Positions 29,786 to 37,030 of a stretch of 38,407 nt of DNA are shown here, in pieces. Origin of the DNA: Myxococcales bacterium (lineage in GTDB: Bacteria; Myxococcota_A; UBA796; GCA-2862545); the NCBI GenBank assembly GCA_019634415.1, contig JAHQVJ010000071.1, positions 1 through 38,407 on the forward strand, in the 5' to 3' direction. The stretch's first letter is position 1, and the number at the start of each line of letters is the position of its first letter. The translations under genes were made by a program, and so were the position numbers. Under the pieces are notes generated by a model, which worked only from the letters and a program-made list of their open reading frames with translations, was not told the DNA's origin and ran no database searches.

Positions 29786-31423
29786 GTGCGCTACGTCTGC
29801 ATCCATACGCATTTCCATCAGCCTGACTGGGCCAATCCCTGGACGGGGGCGCTCCCTGCAGACCGGTACGAGCGGATGTGGACCGAGTGCTACCAGCCCC
29901 TGACGGCGGCCAAGGTCCTCGGCGAGTGGGCGGAGCTGCGCCACGTGAAGGACGTCTACTCCAGGGTGAGCTTCGACATGGGTGGGCGTGTGCTCGGGTG
30001 GCTGTCCCGTGCGCACCCCTCCACCTACCACACCATCGTGTCTGCAGGGGCCAGGGGCGCCTCTGTAGCGCATCCCTACGTCCATGCAATCTTGCCGCTG
30101 GCCAACCCACGGGACCTTCGCACCTTGGTGCGCTGGGGTGTCGCGGATTTCCGTCATCACTATGGTCGGCAACCCCGATCCATGTGGCTGCCAGAGACGG
30201 CAGTGGATCTTTCCACCTTGGAGGTGCTTGCAGAGGAAGGCACGAGCTACGTGATCCTGTCACCCTCCCAAGCGCGGACCGCGGCGGGTGCGTCGCCGAG
30301 CCCTGGTGTCGCCCATCGGCTCGCGCTTCCGTCGGGACGTTCGTTGGCTGCGTTCTTCACCGATCCAACCCTGGATGCGGCCGTGGCCTACGAGGGTTTG
30401 TTGCACGACGGTGATCAGCTCGCGGACCGCCTGCTGGGGGCTGCAACCACCGAAGGTGGGCTGGTGCAGCTCGCCACCGACGGGGCCTCCTTCGGACATC
30501 ATCATCGACATGGGGAGATGGCACTGGCATGGGCCATCGACCGCATCGACGAGGCCGAGGGCGTCTCGCTGGTGCATCCAGAGCGCTACCTCGAGCTGCA
30601 TCCGCCGAGTGACCAGGTGCAGCTGCTGGAGGAGACCTCCTCGGGCTGTCCGCATGGTCTGAGTCGCTGGCGTGCCGCGTGTGCCTGTGGTGCCACGGCG
30701 CAGGCCAAGGACATGCGCTGGCGCGGACACCTCCGGCGTGGGCTGGACGCGCTCTCGGAGCGACTTGCAGAGGTGTTCGACGAGCACGGCCGTTCCATTG
30801 TGTCGGATCCGTGGGCAGCGAGGGATGCCTACATCTCGGTGCTACTCGCACCGTCGCGGCGTGCCCGGTTCGCCCGAGAGGTGGGCTGTCGCCCCGAGGA
30901 CGAGCGGACGCTGTGGAGGCTGCTCGCCATGCAGCACCACGGCCTCGAGATGTTCGCCAGCGATGGGTGGAGCTTCGAGGACGTGACCCGACCCGAGACG
31001 GTGCGGGTGATGCAGCACGCGGCACGAGCCATGGAGCTCGCGGAGGAGGTGGCGGGAGTGGACCTGCGTCCCACCCTCCGAGAGCACATGGATCAGGTGA
31101 TCGGCAATACCCCCGAGGCCCCGAGTGGACGGGATGCATGGCGGCGACACGTGCTCCGCGGCCGGGTCACCACGGAGGACGTCGCGCGCGTGGCCGTGCG
31201 TGCGGCGGTCACCGGTCGAGAGGCGGCGCGCATGCCTCGCTTCGACGCCTGGGTGTCGGACGGTGCGGTGGTGGTCCTCGACCGCGACGGCGGCGCGGAG
31301 GTCCGCTACCGCTTCGACGTGGCTGGCTCCTCGGTGGCTCCGTGCATCTCGGTGTCGCCGGAGCGCGATCAGGAGCCCCAGCAGACGCGGGGGGCACAGG
31401 GGCCGCTTGCCCCTGTGGGCTAG
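29786..31423 (+). CDS. GH57 family glycoside hydrolase with DUF3536-like C-terminus
   Basis: A 545-residue glucan-active enzyme. GTG at 29786 is preceded by GGAG with a 6-base gap. The start CIHTHFHQPDWANPW is GH57 motif 1. MWLPETAVD (Glu137) corresponds to the motif with the catalytic nucleophile, and LATDGASFGHHH (Asp232) to the motif with the acid/base. The remainder (about 290-545), with ETSSGCPHGLSRW, a Cys pair CACG and LAMQHHGLEMFASDGWSFED, resembles the DUF3536 domain seen in bacterial GH57 proteins. GH57 enzymes include amylases, 4-alpha-glucanotransferases and branching enzymes, so glycogen-like storage glucan is the likely substrate. It has no signal peptide, so it is cytoplasmic. 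It is the third gene of the Hsp20-like/STAS operon and ends by sharing CTAG with the convergent gene's stop. Confidence 0.92.
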   Translation: MRYVCIHTHFHQPDWANPWTGALPADRYERMWTECYQPLTAAKVLGEWAELRHVKDVYSRVSFDMGGRVLGWLSRAHPSTYHTIVSAGARGASVAHPYVHAILPLANPRDLRTLVRWGVADFRHHYGRQPRSMWLPETAVDLSTLEVLAEEGTSYVILSPSQARTAAGASPSPGVAHRLALPSGRSLAAFFTDPTLDAAVAYEGLLHDGDQLADRLLGAATTEGGLVQLATDGASFGHHHRHGEMALAWAIDRIDEAEGVSLVHPERYLELHPPSDQVQLLEETSSGCPHGLSRWRAACACGATAQAKDMRWRGHLRRGLDALSERLAEVFDEHGRSIVSDPWAARDAYISVLLAPSRRARFAREVGCRPEDERTLWRLLAMQHHGLEMFASDGWSFEDVTRPETVRVMQHAARAMELAEEVAGVDLRPTLREHMDQVIGNTPEAPSGRDAWRRHVLRGRVTTEDVARVAVRAAVTGREAARMPRFDAWVSDGAVVVLDRDGGAEVRYRFDVAGSSVAPCISVSPERDQEPQQTRGAQGPLAPVG

Positions 31424-32394
31424 GCGACTCCCGCGGGTCGAGTGGTCGGGGACGGCCTGTCGAGCTGCGTCTGGGGCGCGCTGAGGGGCGGCAGCGAGGT
31501 CACCTGCGCCAGGCGCTCGGCGGTGCCGATGTCGCTCCACTCCACCCCATCGAGGGGGAGCACCCGTAGGTCGGGGGCGGACCGCTGGAGCACCTCCTTC
31601 GACAGGTCGGAGGGCGGGAGCCGCTCGTACAGGTTCTCCAGTGCTTCGCGTCGGCCGTAGGCATCCGTGGCTCCGCGCCACCACTGTGGACAGTGACGCG
31701 CGACCAACGACGCCAACCCGCGCGCGTGGGCCACCATGGCGAAGGTGTTCGCCAGCGCCCCTTCGCTGTGGAGCTGCAGGGCCTGCTCGGGTGGGGGCTT
31801 CTCCACGAAGGCGCGCACGGTCCCCCAGCCGAGTCCGTCGTCGCCGGGCGTGGTGCGGATCCAGCCCAGACCGTCGGAGGGTCGAGGCAGCCGCGCGCCC
31901 AAGAGCACCACCCGCTCGGGGTCGTGACGAAGCATGCCGAGGGCGCTGGTGGCGACCGCCATGAAGGCGTCGTCGTCGCTCACGTAGTGGTCCGCTGGGC
32001 ACACCACCACCCGGGCCTCGGGGTCCACCGCCAGGATCGCGAGCAAGGCGGTGAGCAGGCCAGGCGTGGTGCCCAGGTTGCTCGGCTGCTCGCACGTCTG
32101 CACCTGTGGCAGCGAGGTCAGGCACTGGGCGGCCTCACGGCGCCAGCGACGCGTGGTGGACACCACCACCCGCTCCGCGGACACGTATCGGCGCACGCGA
32201 CGGATGGTCTGCTCGAGCAGGGTCTCGGCGGACAACAGCGCACAGAACTGCTTGGGCCGAGGATAGCCGTAGGCGTGCGTCGTGATGGACGCCAGACGAT
32301 TTCCGTCGCCTCCCGCCAGCACGATCGCCCAGAGTCGGTCGGTCTCGGTGGGCGGAGAGGGGTGGCGGAGGAGCGAGTCGAAGTCTGGGTACAT
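31420..32394 (-). CDS. Mannose-1-phosphate guanylyltransferase-like nucleotidyltransferase
   Basis: A 324-residue sugar-phosphate nucleotidyltransferase. IVLAGGDGNRL (residues 24-34) is the NTP-binding loop, with Asn32 where most family members have Thr, and PRPKQFCAL supplies the PKQF block specific for mannose-1-phosphate guanylyltransferases. Later blocks fit too: QPSNLGTTPG, VVVCPADHYVSD, RAFVEKP and LDGVEWSDIGTAERL. It lacks the C-terminal phosphomannose isomerase domain of bifunctional ManC. The product would be GDP-mannose for glycan or storage sugar synthesis (family knowledge; substrate not proven). GGGAG precedes the ATG by 10 bases. It is convergent with the GH57 gene. It may be transcribed from its own promoter in the 99-base gap behind the acyl-CoA ligase gene. 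Confidence 0.85.
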   Translation of the reverse strand: MYPDFDSLLRHPSPPTETDRLWAIVLAGGDGNRLASITTHAYGYPRPKQFCALLSAETLLEQTIRRVRRYVSAERVVVSTTRRWRREAAQCLTSLPQVQTCEQPSNLGTTPGLLTALLAILAVDPEARVVVCPADHYVSDDDAFMAVATSALGMLRHDPERVVLLGARLPRPSDGLGWIRTTPGDDGLGWGTVRAFVEKPPPEQALQLHSEGALANTFAMVAHARGLASLVARHCPQWWRGATDAYGRREALENLYERLPPSDLSKEVLQRSAPDLRVLPLDGVEWSDIGTAERLAQVTSLPPLSAPQTQLDRPSPTTRPAGVA

Positions 32395-32430
32395 AGGCGG
32401 CGATCTCCCTCGCGCGTCGGCGTACCGGAG

Positions 32431-32484
32431 CCTCGGTAGCCGAGGGGCACCTGCTCTTTCGTCGAGGGGGCCCCAGGCTTTAGG
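32431..32484 (-). promoter_or_regulatory. Leader region of the nucleotidyltransferase gene: hairpin and CCTAAAGCC motif
   Basis: The 99-base gap between the ligase stop and the nucleotidyltransferase start holds a hairpin CCTCGG-TAG-CCGAGG (32431-32445) and, on the minus strand, CCTAAAGCCT (32484-32475). The 9-base core CCTAAAGCC also occurs in the divergent region before the Hsp20-like gene (29132-29140). No clear -35/-10 pair was found. Confidence 0.3.
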
Positions 32485-32493
32485 TCGATCGCA

Positions 32494-34320
32494 CTAGCTG
32501 TACATCTCGTCGATGAGGGCCGCGAACTGCTCCTCCACCACGTTCCGCTTCACCTTCAGGGAGGCGGTGAGCAGCCCGTTGTCGACGGATAGCGGCTCGG
32601 GGAGCAGGCGGAAGTACTTGATGGTCTCGAAGCTCGCGAGGGTCTTGTTCACCTCGTCGATCTGGGCCTGCACGGCTTCCGCCACGGCGACGGAGGTGGG
32701 CTCGGCGGCGACGTCGTTGGCCCTGGCCCAGTCATCCAGCTCCTCGATGTCGAGGCTCACCAAGCACACGCAGTAGTTGCGCCGGTCGCCCACCACCACG
32801 GCCTCCTGCACGATGGGGTGCAGCTTGAGCAGCCCCTCGATCTTGGCGGGGGCCACGTACTTGCCGCCGCTGGTCTTGATGAGCTCCTTCTTGCGGCCCG
32901 TGATCGCCACGAAGCCGTCCTCGTCCATGCGTCCGAGATCTCCGGTGTGGAACCAGCCCTCGTCGTCGAAGGCTGCGGCGGTGGCCTCGGGCCGGTTGAG
33001 GTACCCCGACGTGATGTTGTCGCCCTTGGCGAGGATCTCCCCGTCCTCGGCGATCAGGATCTCCACCCCTGGAAAGGGCTTGCCGACGGTGCCGATCTTG
33101 AAGTCCGTGGGGAGGTTGGTGGTGAGCCCGGGGCAGGTCTCCGTGAGGCCGTAGGCCTCCACCAGCGGAACCCCCATGGCCAGGAAGAACGTGTGGACCT
33201 CCGACGCCAGCGGCGCAGAGCCCGACAGGGCCACGCCGGCTCGGTCGAGCCCGAGGCGGGCCCGGAGGCGAGAGAGCACCAGCCGGTCTGCCAGCCGGTG
33301 TCGAAGACCGAGGAGGAAGGGGACCGAGCGACCCTTGGCGCGGTATGGCAGCGTCGCCTCGCCCGTGGCCATGGCCCAGCGGAACAGTCGCTGCCGCCGC
33401 GGGCTCGCCGTGGCCACCGCGGACTCGATGCGGGCCCGCATCTTCTCGAACACGCGCGGGGCACCTGGGAAGAACCCAGGTCGGGAGGCGCCGAGATCCT
33501 CGGCCATGGTGGGGATGGAGGCGAGGATCAGGGCGCTGTCGAAGTAGACGCCGGACAGCTCGATGAGGCGGCCGAAGCTGTGGGCGAGGGGCAGGAACAG
33601 GAACAGGCCACGATCGAGCGTCCTGCGATCGAACAGCTGTAGGGTCTCGATGCTCTCCATCATGGCGAGCATGTTCTCGTGGGTCTGGACCACGGCCTTG
33701 GGGGCTCCGGTGGTGCCCGAGGTGTAGGTGTAGGTGGCGGTGTCCGTACGGCTGGGTAGGGCTCTGCGCCGGTCGATCTCCTCCTGCCGTGCTGCGAGCT
33801 GGGCGTGGCCGCGCGCCTCCAGCTCTGCGAGGCTCTCCCAGTCGTCTGCGGGCTCCACGTCCGTCGGATCGATCACCACGATGTGCTTCAGTGGTACGTC
33901 TGCGGCCGTGTAGTCTCGATCGAAGAACGAGAAGCCGTCGCGCACCTGGCGCACCTTGTCGAGCTGCGCGGCGTTCTCGACGATGGCGATCTGGGCGCGG
34001 GTGTCGGCGTGCATGTAGCCGACCTCGCTGGGGAGCAGGCTGGCGTAGACGGGCACGGTCCGCAGTCCGACCATCAGCGCCGCCAGATCGCACACTACCC
34101 AGTCGAGGGTGGTGTTGCCGATGATGGTGACGTGCCCGTCGTCGGGGAGGTCCACAGCGCTGACGAGCCCGGCCGCGATGTGCTGCAGCCTCGGTGCGAT
34201 CTCCTTCCAGAGGACGTCGCTGTAGCCGCTGTCCCCCTTCACGCGGAACGCCGTCCGATCAGGGCTGGACGACGCTCGGTCGACGATCATCTCGGCGAGG
34301 GTGGACCACGACATTCGCAT
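32494..34320 (-). CDS. Long-chain fatty-acid:CoA ligase (AMP-forming)
   Basis: A 608-residue adenylate-forming enzyme that activates long-chain fatty acids to acyl-CoA. Motifs in order: YTYTSGTTGAPKAVV (ATP loop, about residues 198-212), FLPLAHSFGR, SGSAPLASEV, VEAYGLTETCPGL (adenine-binding), GWFHTGDLGRMDEDGF, ITGRKKELIKTSGGKYVAP (hinge), and a C-terminal LLTASLKVKR with the catalytic Lys region. It resembles the FadD15/FAA-type group rather than short FadD. Two in-frame ATGs (34320 and 34314) share one GGGAG site; the first is used here. There is no membrane segment. It is separated from the dCTP deaminase gene upstream by 89 bases that contain a tiny coupled ORF and a small hairpin. Confidence 0.93.
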   Translation of the reverse strand: MRMSWSTLAEMIVDRASSSPDRTAFRVKGDSGYSDVLWKEIAPRLQHIAAGLVSAVDLPDDGHVTIIGNTTLDWVVCDLAALMVGLRTVPVYASLLPSEVGYMHADTRAQIAIVENAAQLDKVRQVRDGFSFFDRDYTAADVPLKHIVVIDPTDVEPADDWESLAELEARGHAQLAARQEEIDRRRALPSRTDTATYTYTSGTTGAPKAVVQTHENMLAMMESIETLQLFDRRTLDRGLFLFLPLAHSFGRLIELSGVYFDSALILASIPTMAEDLGASRPGFFPGAPRVFEKMRARIESAVATASPRRQRLFRWAMATGEATLPYRAKGRSVPFLLGLRHRLADRLVLSRLRARLGLDRAGVALSGSAPLASEVHTFFLAMGVPLVEAYGLTETCPGLTTNLPTDFKIGTVGKPFPGVEILIAEDGEILAKGDNITSGYLNRPEATAAAFDDEGWFHTGDLGRMDEDGFVAITGRKKELIKTSGGKYVAPAKIEGLLKLHPIVQEAVVVGDRRNYCVCLVSLDIEELDDWARANDVAAEPTSVAVAEAVQAQIDEVNKTLASFETIKYFRLLPEPLSVDNGLLTASLKVKRNVVEEQFAALIDEMYS

Positions 34321-34338
34321 TTGCTCCCGGGTCAGGCC

Positions 34339-34357
34339 GTAGCCTACACCGGGCTAC
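34339..34357. terminator. Small hairpin between dCTP deaminase and acyl-CoA ligase genes
   Basis: GTAGCC-TACACCG-GGCTAC forms a 6-bp stem with a 7-base loop. It lies after the deaminase stop codon and covers the stop codon of the tiny ORF at 34413. No T-run is present, so terminator activity is only possible. Confidence 0.3.
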
Positions 34358-34413
34358 CCGAGACGGGCCTCGAGGGCCCTGTGCCAGTGCGCCAAGGCGT
34401 CCTCGCGGGTCAT
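34354..34413 (-). other. Tiny 19-codon ORF coupled to the dCTP deaminase stop
   Basis: An ATG overlaps the deaminase TGA stop as ATGA (34413-34410). It opens a short frame, MTREDALAHWHRALEARLG, that ends in TAG inside a hairpin. It may be a leader-like peptide, the remnant of a lost downstream gene, or chance. No family can be assigned. Confidence 0.3.
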
Positions 34414-35525
34414 CGGCTCGGTTCGCCGAATTGCTTGGCGAGGCGGAGCCCCTGCATCTGGTAGTTGGACCCCTGCTGGCCGTAGAGCACGTCGGGCTCG
34501 GCCTCGTTGCGCATGAACTCCACCTGGAACAAGGGCTGGCCGTGCTCCAGCAGGAAGGGCACGTCGTGGGTGCGGATCTCCAGCACGAGCTTGGCGCCAG
34601 GGGCGGACTCGTCGCCCACGGCCGACCAGCCGAAGCCCGAGTCGATGAAGCCGGCGTAGTGGGTGCGCAGCTCGCCCTTGGTGGCGTCGAAGGCCACGAG
34701 CTCGGCACAGAGATCGGGAGGGATGCGCAGCCGCTCGCGGGTGGCGAAGATGTAGAACTGCTCGGGCTCCAGCACGTGGCCCTCCTGACCGGCAGCGGCC
34801 AGGGGGATCCAGTACCGGTCGACGGGCAGGTTTCGGCGCTGCAGGTCCACGGGCGGCATGTGGCGGCGGGCGATGTAGCCCACGGGACCGTGGTCGCTGC
34901 TCTCCAGATCCACCGACAGCAGCACGCTCGCGGGCGTGTCGCTCACGGGAGCTGGTGTGCCGTCGCTCCACAGGCACAGGGGCTCGGAGGCCTGTCGAGC
35001 GCGCAGCTCCTCGGTGGGTAGCCCAGGCTGACCGCGCCCCAGCCGCAGCTGCCCGAGGCGGTCGCCCCGGCGCACGGCCACGTGGAACGACTGCGGCGTG
35101 ATCTCGAGGAACAGGCGCCCGCGGTAGCCAGGGGGAACGGTGTCGAAGGCGAAACCTTGCTCGCAGAGCAGGCGCACGAACACGTCGATGCGACCGGTGC
35201 TGCTCTTGGGGTTGCCGCGGCCCCACACGCCCTCGGGCAGCTCCAGCACCTCCTCGATCTCGGCGAGGTAGACACCGCCGCGGTGGAGCACCAGGGGCTC
35301 GTCGCGATCCAGCCGATGGCTGGCGGTGGCCAACCGCCCCAGCTTCCGCTCGATCCCGGCAGGACCGGGCAGGAAGCTGCACTGCAGCTGCCACACCCGC
35401 GCTCCGAGCCGCAGGTCGAGGCTCGACGGTTGGATCTGGTCCTCCTGCACGGCCACCAGGGCCTGGATGGCTTGCTGCTCGAGCAGGGTGCGGATGGACT
35501 GGACGACCAGGATTCCGTCGGACAT
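34410..35525 (-). CDS. dcd: dCTP deaminase, tandem dUTPase-fold type
   Basis: A 371-residue enzyme of the long 2'-deoxycytidine 5'-triphosphate deaminase family found mainly in alphaproteobacteria, about twice the size of E. coli Dcd. It deaminates dCTP to dUTP for thymidylate synthesis. The N-terminal half has QIQPSSLDLRLG, RGNPKSSTGRIDVFVRLL (nucleotide-binding Ser/Arg) and GYRGRLFLEITPQSF, whose Glu corresponds to the catalytic Glu. The second half (about residues 195-371) repeats the dUTPase-like fold with AFDATKGELRTHYAGFIDSG and KLVLEIRTHDVPF. I start at the ATG at 35525 (MSDGILVVQSI); no clear ribosome binding site is visible, and the longer upstream frame is not family-like. It is divergent from the DUF1361 gene. 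Confidence 0.88.
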   Translation of the reverse strand: MSDGILVVQSIRTLLEQQAIQALVAVQEDQIQPSSLDLRLGARVWQLQCSFLPGPAGIERKLGRLATASHRLDRDEPLVLHRGGVYLAEIEEVLELPEGVWGRGNPKSSTGRIDVFVRLLCEQGFAFDTVPPGYRGRLFLEITPQSFHVAVRRGDRLGQLRLGRGQPGLPTEELRARQASEPLCLWSDGTPAPVSDTPASVLLSVDLESSDHGPVGYIARRHMPPVDLQRRNLPVDRYWIPLAAAGQEGHVLEPEQFYIFATRERLRIPPDLCAELVAFDATKGELRTHYAGFIDSGFGWSAVGDESAPGAKLVLEIRTHDVPFLLEHGQPLFQVEFMRNEAEPDVLYGQQGSNYQMQGLRLAKQFGEPSR

Positions 35526-35606
35526 CGGCGGCAGGTAACGCGGCTTGCGCGGGATCTGCACGATGGCGCCGTGGGATCTGCGCTGGGGTCGGGGTAATCG
35601 AGCGCC

Positions 35607-36215
35607 ATGCCGATCCGGATCGTGGTTGCTGGCTTGCTGCCCGCGCTTGCTGCTGTTGCCTTGATCTGCAGCCGAAGCGTGGTGGGGGAGCCGTGGCCGT
35701 GGCTGCTGGTGAACCTCGGGCTGGCGCTGATCCCGCTGGCGCTGGCCGCACCGATGCGTCCTGGGGGGAGATCGTGGCTGGCGGTGCCGTGGCTGGCGTT
35801 CTTTCCGAACGCCCCGTACCTGGTGAGCGATCTGGTGCACTACGCGGATCGGCCCCCGGTGCCGACCTGGCTGGACGCGGCGATGCTGGGGAGCACCGCA
35901 GCCGCAGGCCTGATGGCGGGGGCGATCTCGGCGGTGTGGGTGGCTCGCTGCCTGGCGCCGCGGCTGGGGAGCGCAGGCACCGCGGTCGCCTCGGGGATCG
36001 TGTGTGTGCTGTGTGGGCGCGCCATCGAGCTGGGACGGGTGCAGCGGCACAACAGCTGGGACCTGGTGCTCGATCCTCTCCCGGTGCTCTGGGATCTGAC
36101 CCGCAGCGTGGCCGCGCCCCTGGAGCACGCCGAGACGTGGGCGATCACTGCGGCCTACGCCCTCGTGGTGGCAGGGTTCGCAGGAGCGGTGGCCCTGCTG
36201 ATGGACCGTCAGTAG
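35607..36215 (+). CDS. DUF1361 family integral membrane protein
   Basis: A 202-residue inner membrane protein. Hydrophobic segments lie at about residues 5-22, 30-48, 55-70, 90-113, 123-138 and 178-198. The second to third segments carry the DUF1361 signature: LALIPLALA, WLAVPWLAFFPNAPYLVSDL, where the FPNAPYL turn and the Asp are the family hallmark. The loop HNSWDLVLDPL is also typical. The function of the family is not known. The ATG at 35607 has only a weak upstream GAG. The 3' end overlaps the convergent aldehyde dehydrogenase-like gene by 7 bases. Neighbours give no functional hint. Confidence 0.88.
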   Translation: MPIRIVVAGLLPALAAVALICSRSVVGEPWPWLLVNLGLALIPLALAAPMRPGGRSWLAVPWLAFFPNAPYLVSDLVHYADRPPVPTWLDAAMLGSTAAAGLMAGAISAVWVARCLAPRLGSAGTAVASGIVCVLCGRAIELGRVQRHNSWDLVLDPLPVLWDLTRSVAAPLEHAETWAITAAYALVVAGFAGAVALLMDRQ

Positions 36216-37030
36216 CTGGGGGCGCCGCCGCTCGGCTCGTAGGCGCTGACCCAGACCGTCTGTACCTCGGCCAGTGCCTGCAGCTGCATGGGCGTGGCCG
36301 GTGCCGCGGCCGAGTCCACCGTCAGGAAGCGGCGCAGCACCCGTGCGCCGGCAGCCTGCAGCTCCGTGCGCACCTCCGCACCTGCGTTGCCGGCCAGGTA
36401 CAGCCCGTCCACGTCGTCGTGGTCCGCCACGTGGCGCAACATGGCGGGCTGCTCACCCGTGATCACGTTGACGACGCCAGCGGGGAAGTCGCTGGTGGCC
36501 AGCGCCTCGGCGAGCACCGCGGCAGCGGGACCGAGGGAGGCGTCCGCCAGCAGCAGGGTGGCGTTGCCCATCACCGCGCTCGCGCAGGTGGCTTCCACCA
36601 AGCCGAGGACCCCGTCGGCGGGATCGGGGGCGGCGGCCACCACTCCGAGGGGTCGGATCCGCGCATAGTTGACATAGGTGGCCGCCACGGGGTTCAGCGA
36701 CGACAGAACGGCGCTGATCTTGTCGGCCCAGCCCGCGTGGAACACGGCTCGATCGGTGGCCGCGGCCACGTCGTCGTCGAGCTGACGCTCCTCGAGCATC
36801 TCCGCGAGGCGGTACAGGATCTGGCCGCGGTTGTAGGCGGTGCGCGCAGCCCAGCCGGGCTGGGCCTTGCGGGCGATGCGCGTGGCGTCTCGCAGGTCCT
36901 TGCGGCTCCCGCTGGCCACGTGGACACCTCGTTGCTGGTGCTCGATGCGCACGGTGGCCCCCGACTCCGACCGCACGAAGCGGCCCCCCACGTACAGCTT
37001 GATCGTCTTCTCCACGACCGAGCGCTTCAT
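36209..37030 (-). CDS. Truncated aldehyde-dehydrogenase-like protein lacking catalytic half
   Basis: A 273-residue member of the aldehyde dehydrogenase superfamily, roughly half the usual 450-500 residues. It keeps the N-terminal oligomerisation/NAD-binding part: KLYVGGRFVRSESGATVRI, GWAARTAYNRGQILYRLAEM, AATYVNYARIRPLGVVAAA and GNATLLLADASLGPAAAVLA. The normal NAD-loop FTGS, the Glu of ELGGK and the catalytic Cys of GQ-C are all missing. An NITGEQPAMLRHVADHDDVD segment is present and the end is a short Ala-rich domain. It is therefore probably a non-catalytic subunit. The ATG overlaps the stop of the active aldehyde dehydrogenase as ATGA, which ensures paired synthesis. Such ALDH pairs occur in other bacteria, from memory often near deoxyribose-phosphate aldolase. 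Confidence 0.85.
   Translation of the reverse strand: MKRSVVEKTIKLYVGGRFVRSESGATVRIEHQQRGVHVASGSRKDLRDATRIARKAQPGWAARTAYNRGQILYRLAEMLEERQLDDDVAAATDRAVFHAGWADKISAVLSSLNPVAATYVNYARIRPLGVVAAAPDPADGVLGLVEATCASAVMGNATLLLADASLGPAAAVLAEALATSDFPAGVVNVITGEQPAMLRHVADHDDVDGLYLAGNAGAEVRTELQAAGARVLRRFLTVDSAAAPATPMQLQALAEVQTVWVSAYEPSGGAPSY

Noticed and set aside
34321..34409. Search for a tRNA or regulatory RNA in this gap
   Set aside because: Only a 6-bp hairpin and an imperfect GGGCCTCGAGGGCCC palindrome are present; no cloverleaf or known riboswitch core was seen here or in the other gaps.
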